Of a stretch of DNA of 64,000 bases, positions 11,673-22,703 are shown in pieces. Within the stretch, counting starts at the first letter, position 1. The number at the start of each line of letters is the position of its first letter. Under the pieces are notes generated by a model, which saw nothing but the letters and a program-made list of their open reading frames with translations, was not told the origin of the DNA and did no database searches. The position numbers were made by a program, and so were the translations under genes. This stretch comes from Erythrobasidium yunnanense. Its lineage: Eukaryota; Basidiomycota; Cystobasidiomycetes; Erythrobasidiales; Erythrobasidiaceae. Where the stretch lies: positions 124,001 to 188,000 of the forward strand of contig BCJC01000006.1 of NCBI GenBank assembly GCA_001600175.1, given 5' to 3'.

Positions 11673-12495
11673 CGCGAGCTAGCTGAGGTGATTAGGCAGA
11701 GAAGGAATTCTTCAGCCTCTCGATAGCAATGTGAGATGGGAAGAAGAGGAAGATTTCATTTCTCTACGGCAGGTAGACCACAGATAGACCTTGCGGGTGT
11801 GGTTCCCTGCCGTGCCAGAGGCGCCATGCCAACGATTTACAACACCATCAGGTGATTTGCCGGGCGGCACGCTAATCCAACTGTGATATCTGGTACTTGA
11901 CGGTCCCGACAAATACCCGTGCGGTCGAAGCATAACTTCGCGGCCTTGCCTGTAGTATCGAATCTCATTGTCTCGAACGCCTTGTCAGCGCTGATAGGCG
12001 CCATAGTAGTGGGAAAACTGTTATGGCCCTTCGCTGATAGGATGCCGTCGAATAAGAGTCGGAGGTCGCCAATCGAGGCGGCCAATAGGAGAAGTAGCCG
12101 GGTCGAAGATCGTCTATCCGGCAGCACCTTCGCAATGCTGATTGATTCGTAAGGCACCATCAGTGATCCAAAGATAGCACCTATGATATCTTGTCTGGGT
12201 AACTCAGTCAGTTTACGGCAGACCTCGAGGGGAAAGGTTGAGACGGTTGCGGTAAAACAGTATGAATGCGTGATAAGCATGGTTGTATGGCGCATATACA
12301 GTTGATACGGGTCGGCCGTCCTTTTACAGTATAGTGGGGTAGCTGGATGGCGTGCTGCCGGGCAGACCTGGCGCACGTAGACGATGCCGGCATGTTGTGC
12401 AGAGGAAGGGCGGACCATCAAGAGTCGTGGTGTAGACAGGATGTGCGCTCTTGGATTCACTTACGACAGCGAAGCGAGAAGCAGGGATACAGATC
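11673..12495. promoter_or_regulatory. Shared divergent promoter, MFS transporter / TauD dioxygenase
   Basis: This 823-nt gap lies between the two start codons. A 207-codon minus-strand frame (11837-12460) crosses it but has no domain, no signal and no supportive splicing, so I treat it as chance. Several GATA-type hexamers (for example TGATAA, GATAGG) are visible, but such short sites are not decisive. The divergent layout suggests co-regulation. Confidence 0.45.
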
Positions 12496-14250
12496 ATGGC
12501 TCCCTCAGGCAAATTCTACGATCCAGATCAGGTGTGCATTGGAAGCTTGCATTAATAGATGATAGTTTTATTCTTATGAGTGTGATGATACGCCTTCTTC
12601 GCTACCGCAGGACTTCGAAAGCTTTTCAGGCTTCCCAGAAGTGCAATCCAAGACCTTTTCGCATATTGCAAACGATATTGCCGGAGAACCCGCCAACAAG
12701 CAGCCAGAGCAGCCCTACCATGGACCACGAGACCGCGGACTGGATGCAGACCCTTCCTTGAAGAACTTGCTGGCCCATGGAGAGCGAGTCGACCTGACCC
12801 CAGCCATCGGAACCGAGCTTCGGGGTGTACAGCTTTCGCAGCTATCTGACGCAGCCAAGGACGAGTTGCATCTTCTGCTGGCCGAACGAGGTGTCCTGTT
12901 CTTCAGAGGTATGGCTAAGAGTATTGGAGTTGCCGGCATTCGGTACCAAGCCAAGTGACGCTCGTGCAGATCAGGACATTACCGATGCTCAGCAAGGCGC
13001 TCTCTTCGACTACTTTGACCGGATTGAAGGGAACACCCCGGAGCAATCAGAGAAGCGTGTGCACGACATTAGGGAATTTGGCGAGTCTCTTTTCCGCCCT
13101 ATATCCTTCACGAGGCCCAGCTAATGCAGATTCTTCCCTCCTATCTATCTAGAACAAGATTGGCGACAGACCTACACATACTATCCATGGAGATTCGCAG
13201 ATGCTCATTCTGATAAAACATACGGAGTGAGTTAATTTGCCGGGCAATCGCATACTACATATACGGATACCGTCTAGTATGTAACAAGAGACTGATTACA
13301 CGCTTCGACTTCTTCCTGCCGCTTGCGCGACCAGATCAATCCGCCAGCACTCTCTCTGCTCCGCATCACAGACATTCCTGAAGGCGGTGGTGGAGACACC
13401 ATCTTCACCTCGCAGTACGGAGCCTATGATGCTTTATCCGAGCCCCTCAAGCAGTTCTTGTCTTCGCTGAAGGCGGTACACTCTTCTCGCGACTTCTACG
13501 ATGCGAAAGCACAAATCGATCAGAAAGCTCTTCCATATGCGCCCATCGAGACACTGCATCCTCTGGTCATCACACGTATGCAGCTCCGCCAACTCATAAA
13601 ATGTCCACTAACTTCGCAAGCTCCCTGTCGCAGATCCCGTCACCAAATGGCGAGCCCTGTACTACAATACCAACTTTGGCGGCAGGATTGCTGGACTCAA
13701 GTATCCAGAGTCTCAGTCCATTATCGACTTCCTGGGCCGTCACTTCGAGTCAGCGCAAGATCTGAAAGTTCGCTTCCGATGTGCGTGATTATACTGATGC
13801 CGAGATCCTTGTAAAGCACGAGAGGACTGACGAATGCTACACAACAGGGGAGAAGAACAGTGTCGCCATCGTGAGCGATGGCTCCCGAATATCGTGTATC
13901 GCCAAGCTGACGCATTGTTCCTTGTTTCAGTGGGATGGGCGTGCTACATTGTCAGCTCCCGTTCCTGTTTAGCATTGACGCAGCTCATACTGACTCTCCT
14001 TCAACTTGCACAATAGGCACCAGGCAACACACGACTACTGGCCTGTAGGTCACCACGCTGTCATTGCATCCCTGCCCAAGCTAATTCGCTTTCCTCAAAG
14101 AACCCTCGCGCAGGCCGTCGCGCTACTTCTAAAGGAGATATTCCTCGATTTGACCCAGCTTCGAAGTCTCGCAGCGAAGCTATCGGCGTCACTTACACCG
14201 GTGTTCCGCTCAAGGCGAAAGTCAAGACCAATGGGATCAATGGTCACTAG
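12496..14250 (+). CDS. TauD-family Fe(II)/2-oxoglutarate dioxygenase (taurine / sulfonate type)
   Basis: Eight or more short exons. The first codes MAPSGKFYDPDQ, then DFESFSGFPEVQSK. Conserved blocks are VDLTPAIGTELRGVQLSQL, ERGVLFFRDQDITDAQQ, the metal motif H-x-D as DAHSDKTYG joined to INPPALSLLRI, GGGGDTIFTSQYGAYDAL, then WDGRATLHQATHDYWP with the distal His. It ends with PRFDPASKSRSEAIGV..NGINGH. Family members hydroxylate taurine, alkylsulfonates or sulfate esters, releasing sulfite or sulfate with 2-oxoglutarate as co-substrate. The metal-binding exon is very short (about 13150-13215), so automatic gene models may miss it. In the common WHSD motif the Trp is replaced by Ala. It is divergent from an organic-anion transporter, supporting a role in sulfur scavenging. 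Confidence 0.85.
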
Positions 14251-14550
14251 AGCCGACCGTAGAAATGCCTTGTGCCTTCTATAGGGACTCGCTTCTGTCT
14301 GACTTTACATCCGGTGTCTTTCACAAGTTGCGCTTGTACGTATAGTCTAACTTATAAGACAGAGAGAACTTGCATTTCTGCAGCCATAATACTACCTCTT
14401 TGTTTGCCTATAAGAGCTGTCAAGTCTTGATGAAAGACCATTGTTGATGCCGTTTTTGTGATCCGATCAAGCAAAAGAGCACGACGACCTGTAGAAACCG
14501 TTGAAGACTTGCATCGATGCAGCTTTCACCTCGTTGATTCTTCCTGAACC

Positions 14551-15607
14551 ATGTCCACTGAACACCTGAACGGCGCGATTCCCGCGACTCCATCTTTGGC
14601 CGAGGAAAGTCGGAGCCAGAGCGCGCCAGCAAATCCAGCAGCAGCGCCAGCAGAGCAGTATGGCCATGCAGTCAAGCCAACTATGATCCCAGACTGGCCG
14701 CTATTGAACTGGAACAATACGCCTCAGAATACTGCATGTATCGCCTTCATCCTGGGAGGCGTCTTCGCATTTGGATTGTCCAACATCAGATCGCTATTGG
14801 AGACGCAGAGACGGCCTGATGGACGTCTAGCACGCTTCGTAGCAGCTCTTCTTGGCCCTAGGTTGGGCGTATACATCGCATGTTTGGTAATCTTCCATAT
14901 GATGGAATTCTTGACCACCGCGATATGGAACCCAAAGAAGGTCGAAGTCAGATGTGAGCAACATGCTAGCCTCTCTAAGTTGAGCTAACGGTTCTGTTTC
15001 AGCTTTCCTGCTTGAAGACCAGAAGCACAACGCTGCACACGCTTTCGCGTTTATCGAATATCTCGTAGAAGAGACCTTCTTCCCCGATTCATGGCTAGCA
15101 TACAAGCACAGGCATGGTCTCCTAGCACTGGGTAAGGGCTACCTTGTGCGCTGCGAGATCTGCCCTTTCTAATCAGTCTCTGCCTTCTTTCCAGGCCTTA
15201 TCGTCACCCTGGCCGCACAATACCTCCGCTCTTTGGCTATGGCTACTGCAGCCGCCAACTTTTCGCACCTGATAGTGTACGAGAAAGCGCCTGCGCATTC
15301 GCTCGTGCGAACTGGAATATATGGCTGGTCCCGGCATCCAAGCTACGTCGCCTTCTTCTACTGGGCACTCGGTACGCAGATCCTGGTCTGCAATCCTGTC
15401 TCTTTCTTCGCGTTCTCTGTCATTCTGTACAGGTTCTTCGATCATCGCATCAAGGGTGAGCCGACGCTTATAAACCGCTTGAAGCTGCTTTTGCTGATCA
15501 CTTGACCTGTCTGTACAGTGGAGGAGTGGTATCTAGTCAGGTTCTTCGGCAGGGACTATGAGAACTATCAGCGCGAGGTCCCAGCCCGTATACCTTTCAT
15601 CCGGTAG
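14551..15607 (+). CDS. STE14: Protein-S-isoprenylcysteine O-methyltransferase (ICMT)
   Basis: Four exons. A disordered N-terminus of about 55 residues is followed by hydrophobic spans (NTACIAFILGGVFAFGLSN; LGVYIACLVIFHMMEFLTTAIW). The conserved ICMT C-terminal core then reads FSHLIVYEKAPAHSLVRTGI, YGWSRHPSYVAFFYWALG, FFDHRIKVEEWYLVRFFG and YENYQREVPARIPFIR. The RHPSY and E-E.. elements bind S-adenosylmethionine in this family. The enzyme methylates the prenylated C-terminal Cys of Ras/Rho proteins and of a-factor-type pheromones at the ER membrane. Total length near 280 residues fits. The last intron splits HRIK from VEEW. Confidence 0.92.
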
Positions 15608-15964
15608 TGTCGGTCTTCACTTGACATAGTTGGCCTATGAGCAAGCATCATAGCGATGTTCAAGACGGTCCCACGATCCATTGCATGTGCAAAAGTCATA
15701 TATAGCATCTCCAGGCAAGCAATCAGTAAACTCATTATCTGCATGTGCAGCAAAGATTCCGCTGCCTCCTTCGCTTACTGTGACAATTTCTTCTTACGCT
15801 AACGTCTGTAAAAGACTGACCTGCGCAGATTTCTATGAGACCAGCTGCCGTTGAGAGGTGACAAAGGCCGACACTGCAAAGGGGCCGACACTGCTGACCT
15901 GGGGATCTGCTGCACGACTCTGGCTGACTTAAAGACAACACATCACAAACAGGTACCAATTAGA
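15608..15964. other. Intergenic stretch, ICMT 3' end to Ser-rich gene
   Basis: This 357-nt gap lies between two plus-strand genes. No coding signal or repeat is seen. It presumably contains the ICMT terminator and the next promoter. Confidence 0.3.
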
Positions 15965-16549
15965 ATGCAGCGCTCAACATCTCGACAGAGTTCTATGAAT
16001 CGCAGCGATGGTACAGCAGCCGTGCCCGGCATGCCCCTGAGCAGAAGATCCTCGCAAGAGTCGCAAACCTCCACCACAGGACTGCTCTCGCGAAGTACAG
16101 TCAATGCAGCCCAAGCGCCTCCGCCTCTCGTGCCTCGTAAGCTGAGCGGCCAGGGAGCAGTTCCTTCGATGTCACTGAAGAGGAGGGCGTCCCAGACATT
16201 CATTACAGAACTCTCCGCGCCTAAGTCAGCCAGCACAAGACAGTCAACGCCTATTCGGCACCTGTCCCGCAAGACGAGCGGCCTTACGACGAGTCCGTCT
16301 ACGCTCTCAGCAACAAAGAAATTCCTTGACCTTGAGGAGCTCCGTGTATCGTGCGCGAAAGAAGGCATTACACGAAACGAACTGGATGCCGTTGTTGAGC
16401 TGGCCAAGCTACAAATGTCTCCCGCATGCGTCGAAGCTCTGTACATTATCCTCGAGAGCTTCAAAACCAAGGTGGAGCTCAACCTGAAAGCCGGCCAAGA
16501 TGGACCTAAACGCACAATGCCGCCGGACTCTCATCGAGCTAATAAGTAA
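15965..16549 (+). CDS. Ser-rich protein with C-terminal helical module (MOZART2-like?)
   Basis: Single visible frame of 194 residues from the ATG at 15965. The first 120 residues are Ser/Thr/Arg-rich and disordered, with repeated RRSSQ, RKLSG, RRASQ and RKTSG motifs, which are good basophilic kinase-site consensus. A helical block then reads LDLEELRVSCAKEGITRNEL, DAVVELAKLQMSP and ACVEALYIILESFK. The pattern (short helix, Gly-Ile turn, helix, x-SP-x-A-V) resembles the spindle-organising MOZART2 family that binds gamma-tubulin complexes, but the match is by eye and weak. A second frame with coding character (16500-16733, ISKIDNELERNLKIK..) overlaps the 3' end. It could be a further exon whose splice I could not resolve. 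Confidence 0.45.
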   Translation: MQRSTSRQSSMNRSDGTAAVPGMPLSRRSSQESQTSTTGLLSRSTVNAAQAPPPLVPRKLSGQGAVPSMSLKRRASQTFITELSAPKSASTRQSTPIRHLSRKTSGLTTSPSTLSATKKFLDLEELRVSCAKEGITRNELDAVVELAKLQMSPACVEALYIILESFKTKVELNLKAGQDGPKRTMPPDSHRANK

Positions 16550-16866
16550 GATCGATAATGAACTAGAGAGGAATCTCAAGATCAAGCGTGCCACGGTGCC
16601 AGACCCTGCCGATCTACGAGAACATCTGGGATGTTTCGTGGGGGTCCTTCTGGCGATTAGCGATCTGGCTTTTAGAGAAGAGCGCCGCTCACTGTTCATG
16701 AAGAAGCAGCGTCAATCGAAAGAAGGGCAGTGAGGGATCATTGATCCGTCTCTCCGAGCTTGCAGATTTCGGTAGGAAAGGCTACGAGAAGGCACCTTAG
16801 CAGCGCGTTCGACATCATACTCAAACGTTACAAGGCCAGCCTATGCTACATGATCGCTTCAAACCT

Positions 16867-17900
16867 TTATACGCGCTTCTTATTCCCGCCATCTGCTGAC
16901 AGCTTTGCGACTTTGACCGCCTTTGGTACCATGAAGTTTACAGTTGCATCCGAGGCGCAAATACCGACGTAGATAGACACAGGCTCAGGGAAGCTGATGT
17001 CATCTGCGAACTTCTTGTTGTTGGATAGCTTGGGCATAATGTAAGCGACTTGCGCTTTCTTCGTAGCTATCGTGAAATGCGTTTCCTGCCATTCTTCCGT
17101 CCCGATAACATTGTCGTTGATGCGCGGTAAGGACGGCTGAAGCAGACCAAGACTGATAGGTAGCCAATCTGTGCTGAATGGAACAGCTGGCAAACGCTTT
17201 GATCTTTCAACGAAAGCAGCGAAGAATGGTTCGGAAGAGCCAGCCAGCGACACGCTTATCTGTACGCTGCCGTCAGGCTCGTAAACAAAGGAGAAGTCGG
17301 CTTTGTGCTACAAGCAGAAGTCAGGCACGCACTTTTCGCGCCTGATTGGCACGCCCACCTTCGGGATATTCCAGTTCTTTCTGCCTGCGCGTGTACTGCT
17401 TGTCAGTCACCGCTTCTCTAGTGATATACAAGCCTTGTGAATGCTGACCGTTGTATATACTAGCTTCCGTCGATACGTAGATTCGCGTGATTCTCGTATG
17501 CTTGAGCTTGTCTAGCTTGCCGTTGGCTCCCAGAGTAGCGGTTTCATACCAGCCAGGGATGTACATAATCTCATCGTATGGGCCTACTCTGCTATGTCAG
17601 CTGTTTGAGTACTGCGTATTCGATGTCGCGCACGGACCGACAGGTGATGTCTTGTAGCGGAAGATGTTCAGGCAGTAGGGTGTACGATAGAGTGTTGAAT
17701 GTTCAGCAGCTGCTAGAGCATTCTCTTCGCGCGTATCAAAGCTTCCAGGCGGTAGTTTGGGTTGATAGGAATAGCCCAGAAACGTGTATGTCTCGGCAGT
17801 AAGTTGCCAGGGTCTAGCAAGACATTAGCTTTCTGAATGGTGAAGCATGTATGCTGTGTATTCACGCTGGTGCATCCGGCATGTCGGCATGGTCAGTCAT
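16867..17900 (-). CDS. Acetoacetate decarboxylase-like protein
   Basis: Spliced from an ATG at 17900 (MTDHADMPDAPA) into PWQLTAETYTFLGYSY. Further exons give YCLNIFRYKTSPVG, PYDEIMYIPGWYETA, RITRIYVSTEASIYN, GRKNWNIPK and HKADFSFVYEPDGSVQ. The motifs YDEIMYIPG, TRIYVSTEAS and GRKNWNIPK are the signature of fungal proteins in the acetoacetate decarboxylase (PF06314-like) superfamily. Introns are 40-90 nt. Bacterial members decarboxylate acetoacetate through a Schiff-base Lys. Most fungal members have unproven substrates, so I do not assign one. About 300 residues, near family size. Confidence 0.75.
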
Positions 17901-18162
17901 CGAGAGCTGGCGAAGGACGTGCAAAGTAGTCAGAGTGAAGTCGAGAGCGTAGAGCCAGAGGCCCCAGGCTAAGTATTCTGCGAGTAGTTGAATACAGAAT
18001 GATGCAAGCGTGAATGAGAAATTGGATGGGAGTCTAGCCAAGATTAGTACAGACAACACGCGCGCACGCACACCTTAACTGCCACTACCACTGCTACATA
18101 CAGCAAAATACCATGCGACTTATGTGACAATGTTCTAACACATTACGTTGAGTTCGAGAATG

Positions 18163-20086
18163 CTACGGTTTCTTGGTATTTAGAGAGTAGACGGCTGCCG
18201 ATCGTCCAGCAAACATGACAGGCGTCACTTGCAGCTTCTTCTTCTTGTTTATCTGATAACTTCCACTATCTGACGCTTGCGAGCCTTCGATAACGAGAGC
18301 AGAGAGCGATCGGCCGTAGACCGCTCCGCTGTCTAAGCCGATGCTGAACTCTCGCAAGTCGAGTCCTCTTGCAGCTGCATGTCCATATCTGAGTGAAGAC
18401 GAAGCAGATAAGTGTCAGCTGACCAGGCTGCGAAACATGGGCATGTCGACCTACACGACATTAAGGGCACGACGAGTTGGCTTGGTCTTGTGCGCTGACC
18501 AATCAGAGTTTGCGGTCGCAGTATCATTCTTGTTCATGCCAGCATCCGTTTCGACGTCTTCCCCCGTACCCATAGGCTCTTGCCGTTTTTCTATCATGCG
18601 GACTCGCTCGTCCTCGCTAGCATCTTCTGCTGCAGCTGGACCGTGCAGTCTACCACTTGACTGGCCTGCAAGCTGATCGGCCGTACTTTGCAGCTCGAGC
18701 TGTACTGCCTTATTATGATCTTGACATGCCTTCATGACGGTATTCCAGATGGGTGCCCAAGGCTTGCCTTTCTTGTTGTCTTTGGATACCTTGCCTTTCT
18801 TCGTGACGCTTCGCATATTGAGTAGCGTATAAGGGTCGCGATTGCCCTTGACGGCAGTCAGAATCGCCAGCTCAGGATCCGCCTGGCTTAAAGCAGCGGA
18901 CTCGTCGCCCAAGATCGGTTCGAACGAAGATAGAGAAGAGGAGATTGAGAGATCTGACGTAGGCAGCAGCTTCTGCGCCTCGCTCATGTCCAAAGCCCCG
19001 AGGGCATCCATCAACGGATCGTCGTCCAACGTATGCACATCGCCATGCTTGTGCGAGTTCTTAGGTATCGTCCAAGGTAGAAGACCTGCATGCACCACGT
19101 AGGCATGCAGCGAGCGAATATGTAAAGTGAGACTCAGGCCTTCCAGCCATTTGGCAGAGTCTTTGGGAAGCGCTCTAGCAATGCGATAGTGCTCGTCTCG
19201 CCATTTGTGTTTCAAAGGTGCTGGAGCGTCTTCAGGAGGCTCTAATAATGCGGTCGATCCCTCCTGTTCGCCCTCCTGACTCTCCGAAACTGCGAGCAGT
19301 GATGTTGCCTCTAGGTAGGAACGGAAGTTGATAACATCTTGATCGTGATTACCGCGGACGGCATACACAGACGGCCCCAAGCTACGAACGAAGTCGACTG
19401 TATCGAGCGATGCCTGTATCGATGGATGTTTCGCGACCAAGTCACCGACGAAGACCAGTGTATCGTTGTGTTGAGCAGTCGTCTGATTTGTATAATCCAG
19501 CTCGGATAGCAGTTCCCTAATTTCGACAAGCCTTATCAGCCCTTGCAGGTCCTGATCTTGGGTTCATTCGCTGAGCCTACTTGACGGTATCGACCATTCC
19601 ATGCACATCTCCTACTATGATAAGTCTGCCTGGACCGTCTACATCCCATTCCAGGTCTTTATGCCATGTATATTTGCGGAATTGCTCAAGGCCAACGCCG
19701 TCATCCTCGACGTCTTGCGCATCTGCGGTTGTATCGTCATCGTCGTCGTCTTCTTCAAGTTCTTCGTCAGTCTCCGACGTTTGGAGTCCATCATCATTGC
19801 TGGTCGACGTTGACGGCTGCGGCAGCTGCTTGTTCGGGAAGACCCAGGTGCCGAGGTGACTTGCTTTCTCAAGGCCAGCTTCAAGAGCATCCATACTCTT
19901 GCTGCCAGCAGGATCAGGATCTGTAGCTGCGCTCCAGAGAACCAGAAGAACAAAGATGGCGACAACGCCTACGCTGAACGCTCGTATCGTTGACCGAGGA
20001 TGCGTCGGTTCTGGCAGAATCGCATCGAGCAGAGTCTCCTTCTCGCTCAGCCGCCTTTGCTGCCGAGAAGCGCTAACTGCTGACAT
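18163..20086 (-). CDS. PPN2: Vacuolar calcineurin-like metallophosphatase, PPN2-type endopolyphosphatase
   Basis: Three exons. The N-terminus is cytosolic, then one TM span (STIRAFSVGVVAIFVLLVLW, about residues 32-51) and an acidic Asp/Glu-rich linker. The metallophosphoesterase core follows: GRLIIVGDVHGM (GDxHG), DTLVFVGDLVAKHPS (GDxV) and SVYAVRGNHDQD (GNHD). Later come LHAYVVHAGLLPWTIP (VHAG), DPYTLLNMRS, WAPIWNTVM and YGHAAARGLDL (GHxxxRG), ending in FSIGLDSGAVYGRSLSALV. This set and the TM-anchored topology match yeast Ppn2, a Zn-dependent vacuolar endopolyphosphatase. The loop between GNHD and VHAG is longer than minimal and acidic. The membrane anchor places the catalytic domain in the vacuolar lumen by analogy. 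Confidence 0.82.
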
Positions 20087-20470
20087 GCTGCTTGCTTATC
20101 GCATGGGTAGGTCAGTGAGAGAAGAGATAAGACAAGATCTTCAGAGCCATGATACCCCTAAGGTCAGATGCATGAACGTGCTATCGCAATCATGGAGGTT
20201 TACGAGCCTTGTCATCACGCTATAATGCAATAGACTACAATGCAGGGACAACGCTATAGGCTCACAACGCCTGTCTTTCCAGCTGTACGAAAACTTTGAC
20301 TTGGGCTCGCGATATGCGAAAACACGAGGAGAACGTCTATATCTGTATCTATATCAATATCAAGGAGAGTGTATGTCGCAGCCGCCCGAAGTACGCCTAG
20401 CTGTAAATGTAAAAAAGTCAGACAAGATCGCGTTCCGCCAGGCAGGGCGACCTACGATTTGAACGCTGAT
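20087..20470. other. Intergenic stretch upstream of PPN2-type gene
   Basis: This 384-nt gap contains the promoter of the minus-strand phosphatase and the 3' flank of the next minus-strand gene. A short TATCTATATC-type run lies near 20340-20360. Nothing else is supportable. Confidence 0.3.
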
Positions 20471-20917
20471 TCACCGCATAACTTTGTCGTCCGCATCCTT
20501 CGTGCTTGCCTTGGGCTTTGCCAGTGGGCTTCGCTTAATCGCTTTCACCAGGCGCTTTTCGCGCAACTTCTCCGCCTCTCTGCCCACATTACAGTCGTGC
20601 AGGCTGCCTTCTCCACAGTGGTGTCTGTCTTCCAGTATCGCATCTCTTTCACCAAGATCGGCGTCTCCAGAACGCGGATTGAGCAAAGGCATCGGAACTG
20701 CTCGAGGAGCTTTGAACGAGCGTGGAGAGCGGACTTTCATGTTGGCATTGGCATTCGGAGATGCTAGTGAGGGAGGCGCGCGTGCTTGTAGTGGAGATCT
20801 GGCCAGAAGACTGGAGCCTAGAATCCCATTGGCAGATGGGATTGCAGCGCTCTGAGCATCGAGCGCAGAGGCGAGAACGAGGAAGAGGGAAGCGACTAGT
20901 GAAGCTGAAGCTCGCAT
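20471..20917 (-). CDS. Small secreted protein, no known domain
   Basis: Intronless frame of 148 residues. It starts with a clear signal peptide (MRASASLVASLFLVLASALD, cleavage likely after ..SAA) and then a basic, Pro/Ala-rich mature region. The motifs LLARS and RSFKAPRAV and several KR/RR dipeptides (EKRLVKAIKRS) could be Kex2-type processing sites. Two Cys (HHCGEGSLHDC) lie 8 residues apart in the middle. Size, signal and lack of a domain make it a candidate secreted effector or processed peptide precursor. That is inference. No homologue is recognised. Confidence 0.55.
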   Translation of the reverse strand: MRASASLVASLFLVLASALDAQSAAIPSANGILGSSLLARSPLQARAPPSLASPNANANMKVRSPRSFKAPRAVPMPLLNPRSGDADLGERDAILEDRHHCGEGSLHDCNVGREAEKLREKRLVKAIKRSPLAKPKASTKDADDKVMR

Positions 20918-21522
20918 CTTGTATATGCTTTGCGAGATGGTTTGGTGTAGAGGCAGAGTGAAGACAGTTGTAACGGAAAGTGAGGTTGCCGCTTAAAGCT
21001 CCCGTGTTTTCTAGCGTCGAATGGATCCCAAAAGCCTGAGCGGAAGTGCTACGAGCTTTCGGCAGTTGTACGTCGTTTGGGGATTATATTAATTCCTTTG
21101 TTTACGAAACCGCGACACAGTCGAAGAATTTGGTAGTGTAGGAATGCGGTCCAGCGCCGATGGTGTGACTATCAAAGTCTTGTTTTTTGTATGATGAGGG
21201 AAAGGAAAGAGGTCCGTCGAGGATTGTAGGTACAGAATGCAGAAATCGCCGGAGCCAGCCGGTTTTGAAATTGGTCGAAATCGAAAGAAGTCGAGTAGGG
21301 AGGAACAGAGATACCACGTCAGTACTCATGTATAGCGAAGTGAAGTAGCACGTACCGTGCGCTTATCTGCCTTTTGTGCTTCGATGGTCCGTGCCAAAGC
21401 TTTGGGCATCCTGCTCAGGACCTGTCGAGATTGTGCCTGGCAAGCTGACTTCTTGGCTGAGCCTGTCACTGCCACCTTGTTGTGATGCTCTATCATCTGG
21501 TCTTCAAATGCTTTCCGGGACA
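20918..21522. other. Gap between small secreted protein gene and unknown gene
   Basis: Most of this 605-nt stretch is promoter for the secreted-protein gene. A 65-codon minus-strand frame (21326-21523) abuts the stop of the upstream unknown gene. It could be an unrecognised 3' exon of that gene, but I found no convincing splice. Confidence 0.3.
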
Positions 21523-22640
21523 TTACCAGCCGTGCCCTGTGACGATACTCGGATCTCTTGCCGCCGAAATTGAGTCTGGACGTCTCGGGGTTGGACCATT
21601 ATCATGGGGTTCCGCAGCTTCAGGTGTTAAGCCTGCTTGTCTGGCGATGTTCGAAGCATCCTTTGCCGGATCCTTGGGTAAGATGCTGGCTGTCACAACA
21701 GTCGTGATCTGTACATCTTCGCTGGCGACAAAGGAATGTACAGATGTTATAGATAATGCCACGTCGCCAGAGTTCTGACCAGCAGCAGATTGGATGAGGC
21801 TATATGTGCCAGTTTCCGCATTGGCCAGGGCAACTGGGAGGTTCGAAGCCGATGAAGCGCTGGCGGCAGAAGGTATCGTCGAAGCACGGCTTGTTCCGCC
21901 TCCGCCTTTTGCAAGCTGAAGAGCCGTGCTGCCTGTTCTGGTGAGATTGTTCCGTACGATGGCTTGCCGTTGCGGGCTCGTTAGCTTTGTCACCCATTCT
22001 CCTGATGTCTCCTCGACAGTCTCAACGACTCGTTCACGGAAGGCTTCAGGAATGAAAGGTGTGACAGCCAGCGCTTGATCAACGACAGAGCCGAGTATCC
22101 AGCTTTCGAGAGTGGCAGAACAGACAGCAAGTAAGGCATTGCTGCACTTTGTGAAGGGGAGTCTGTCACTCACCCTCCTTGTAGTGCTCGACGTATGTTC
22201 TTGTTGATCTTGCCAAGGTCTTCTTCTTCGTCTTCTGCGCGGGGATTAGACGCGACAGCGATGTTACCGGTTGCAGGCGGAAACGGAGATGGAGCATTGG
22301 CTTTCTTTTCGTCTGTAGACTTGCTCTTGAATTTCAGGAAGGACGAGCTTGATCGAGTAGGCTTGGGCGAGTCTGTTAAAGCCGGTCTTGCAGTGCTTGA
22401 CAAGGTTGCAGACGATGAGCTAGCATGGTAAGGCGATGGTTTAGTAGATATAGCAGCGCTTGAATTGTATGCATTGGAAGGCTCGTTTGGCACTGCTGGG
22501 CTCGCTGGAGGACTGGCTTGCATGAGCGCGCCAACGATTGTAGCATAGTTCTGCTGGGTAAGGTGGCCTTGTTCATGGAGGTATTCAATCTGTGTAAGCA
22601 CCTGGCCGTACAGAAAGCTGACAGCATCGAGGCCTGGCAT
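21523..22640 (-). CDS. Unknown protein, head to head with UBA4
   Basis: Two exons are supported. The first starts at an ATG at 22640: MPGLDAVSFLYGQVLTQIEY, then LHEQGHLTQQNYATIVGALM. A Ser/Pro/Ala-rich linker follows and the exon ends DLGKINKNIRRALQGG. An intron of about 70 nt joins it to WILGSVVDQALAVTPFIPE and EETSGEWVTKLTSP. The frame then runs to a stop at 21523-21525. The N-terminal helical pair resembles the leading segment of fungal Lsb1/Pin3-like proteins, but no SH3 domain follows, so I do not name it. The C-terminal end could extend further by splicing. Its start lies only 63 nt from the divergent UBA4 start. Confidence 0.45.
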
Positions 22641-22703
22641 CGTATAGAATCGCTCAAAGCGAAAGCCAAAGGTTCGGTCAAAGACGATACTTGGCGCGTA
22701 TTG

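Noticed and set aside
11837-12460. 207-codon minus-strand open frame between the MFS and TauD genes
   Set aside because: No domain, signal or compositional support, and it fills the divergent promoter. Length alone is not enough in about 50% GC sequence.
13090-13330. Apparent loss of the H-x-D metal motif in the TauD gene
   Set aside because: A short exon ending DAHSDKTYG before GTGAGT joins INPPALS and supplies the motif, so the gene looks intact.
16500-16733. 77-codon frame overlapping the end of the Ser-rich gene
   Set aside because: It has some coding character but no resolvable splice or homologue. Mentioned in the gene entry, not listed as separate.
21326-21523. 65-codon minus-strand frame abutting the unknown gene's stop
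   Set aside because: No convincing splice joins it and its start overlaps the stop. Left as a possible unseen exon.
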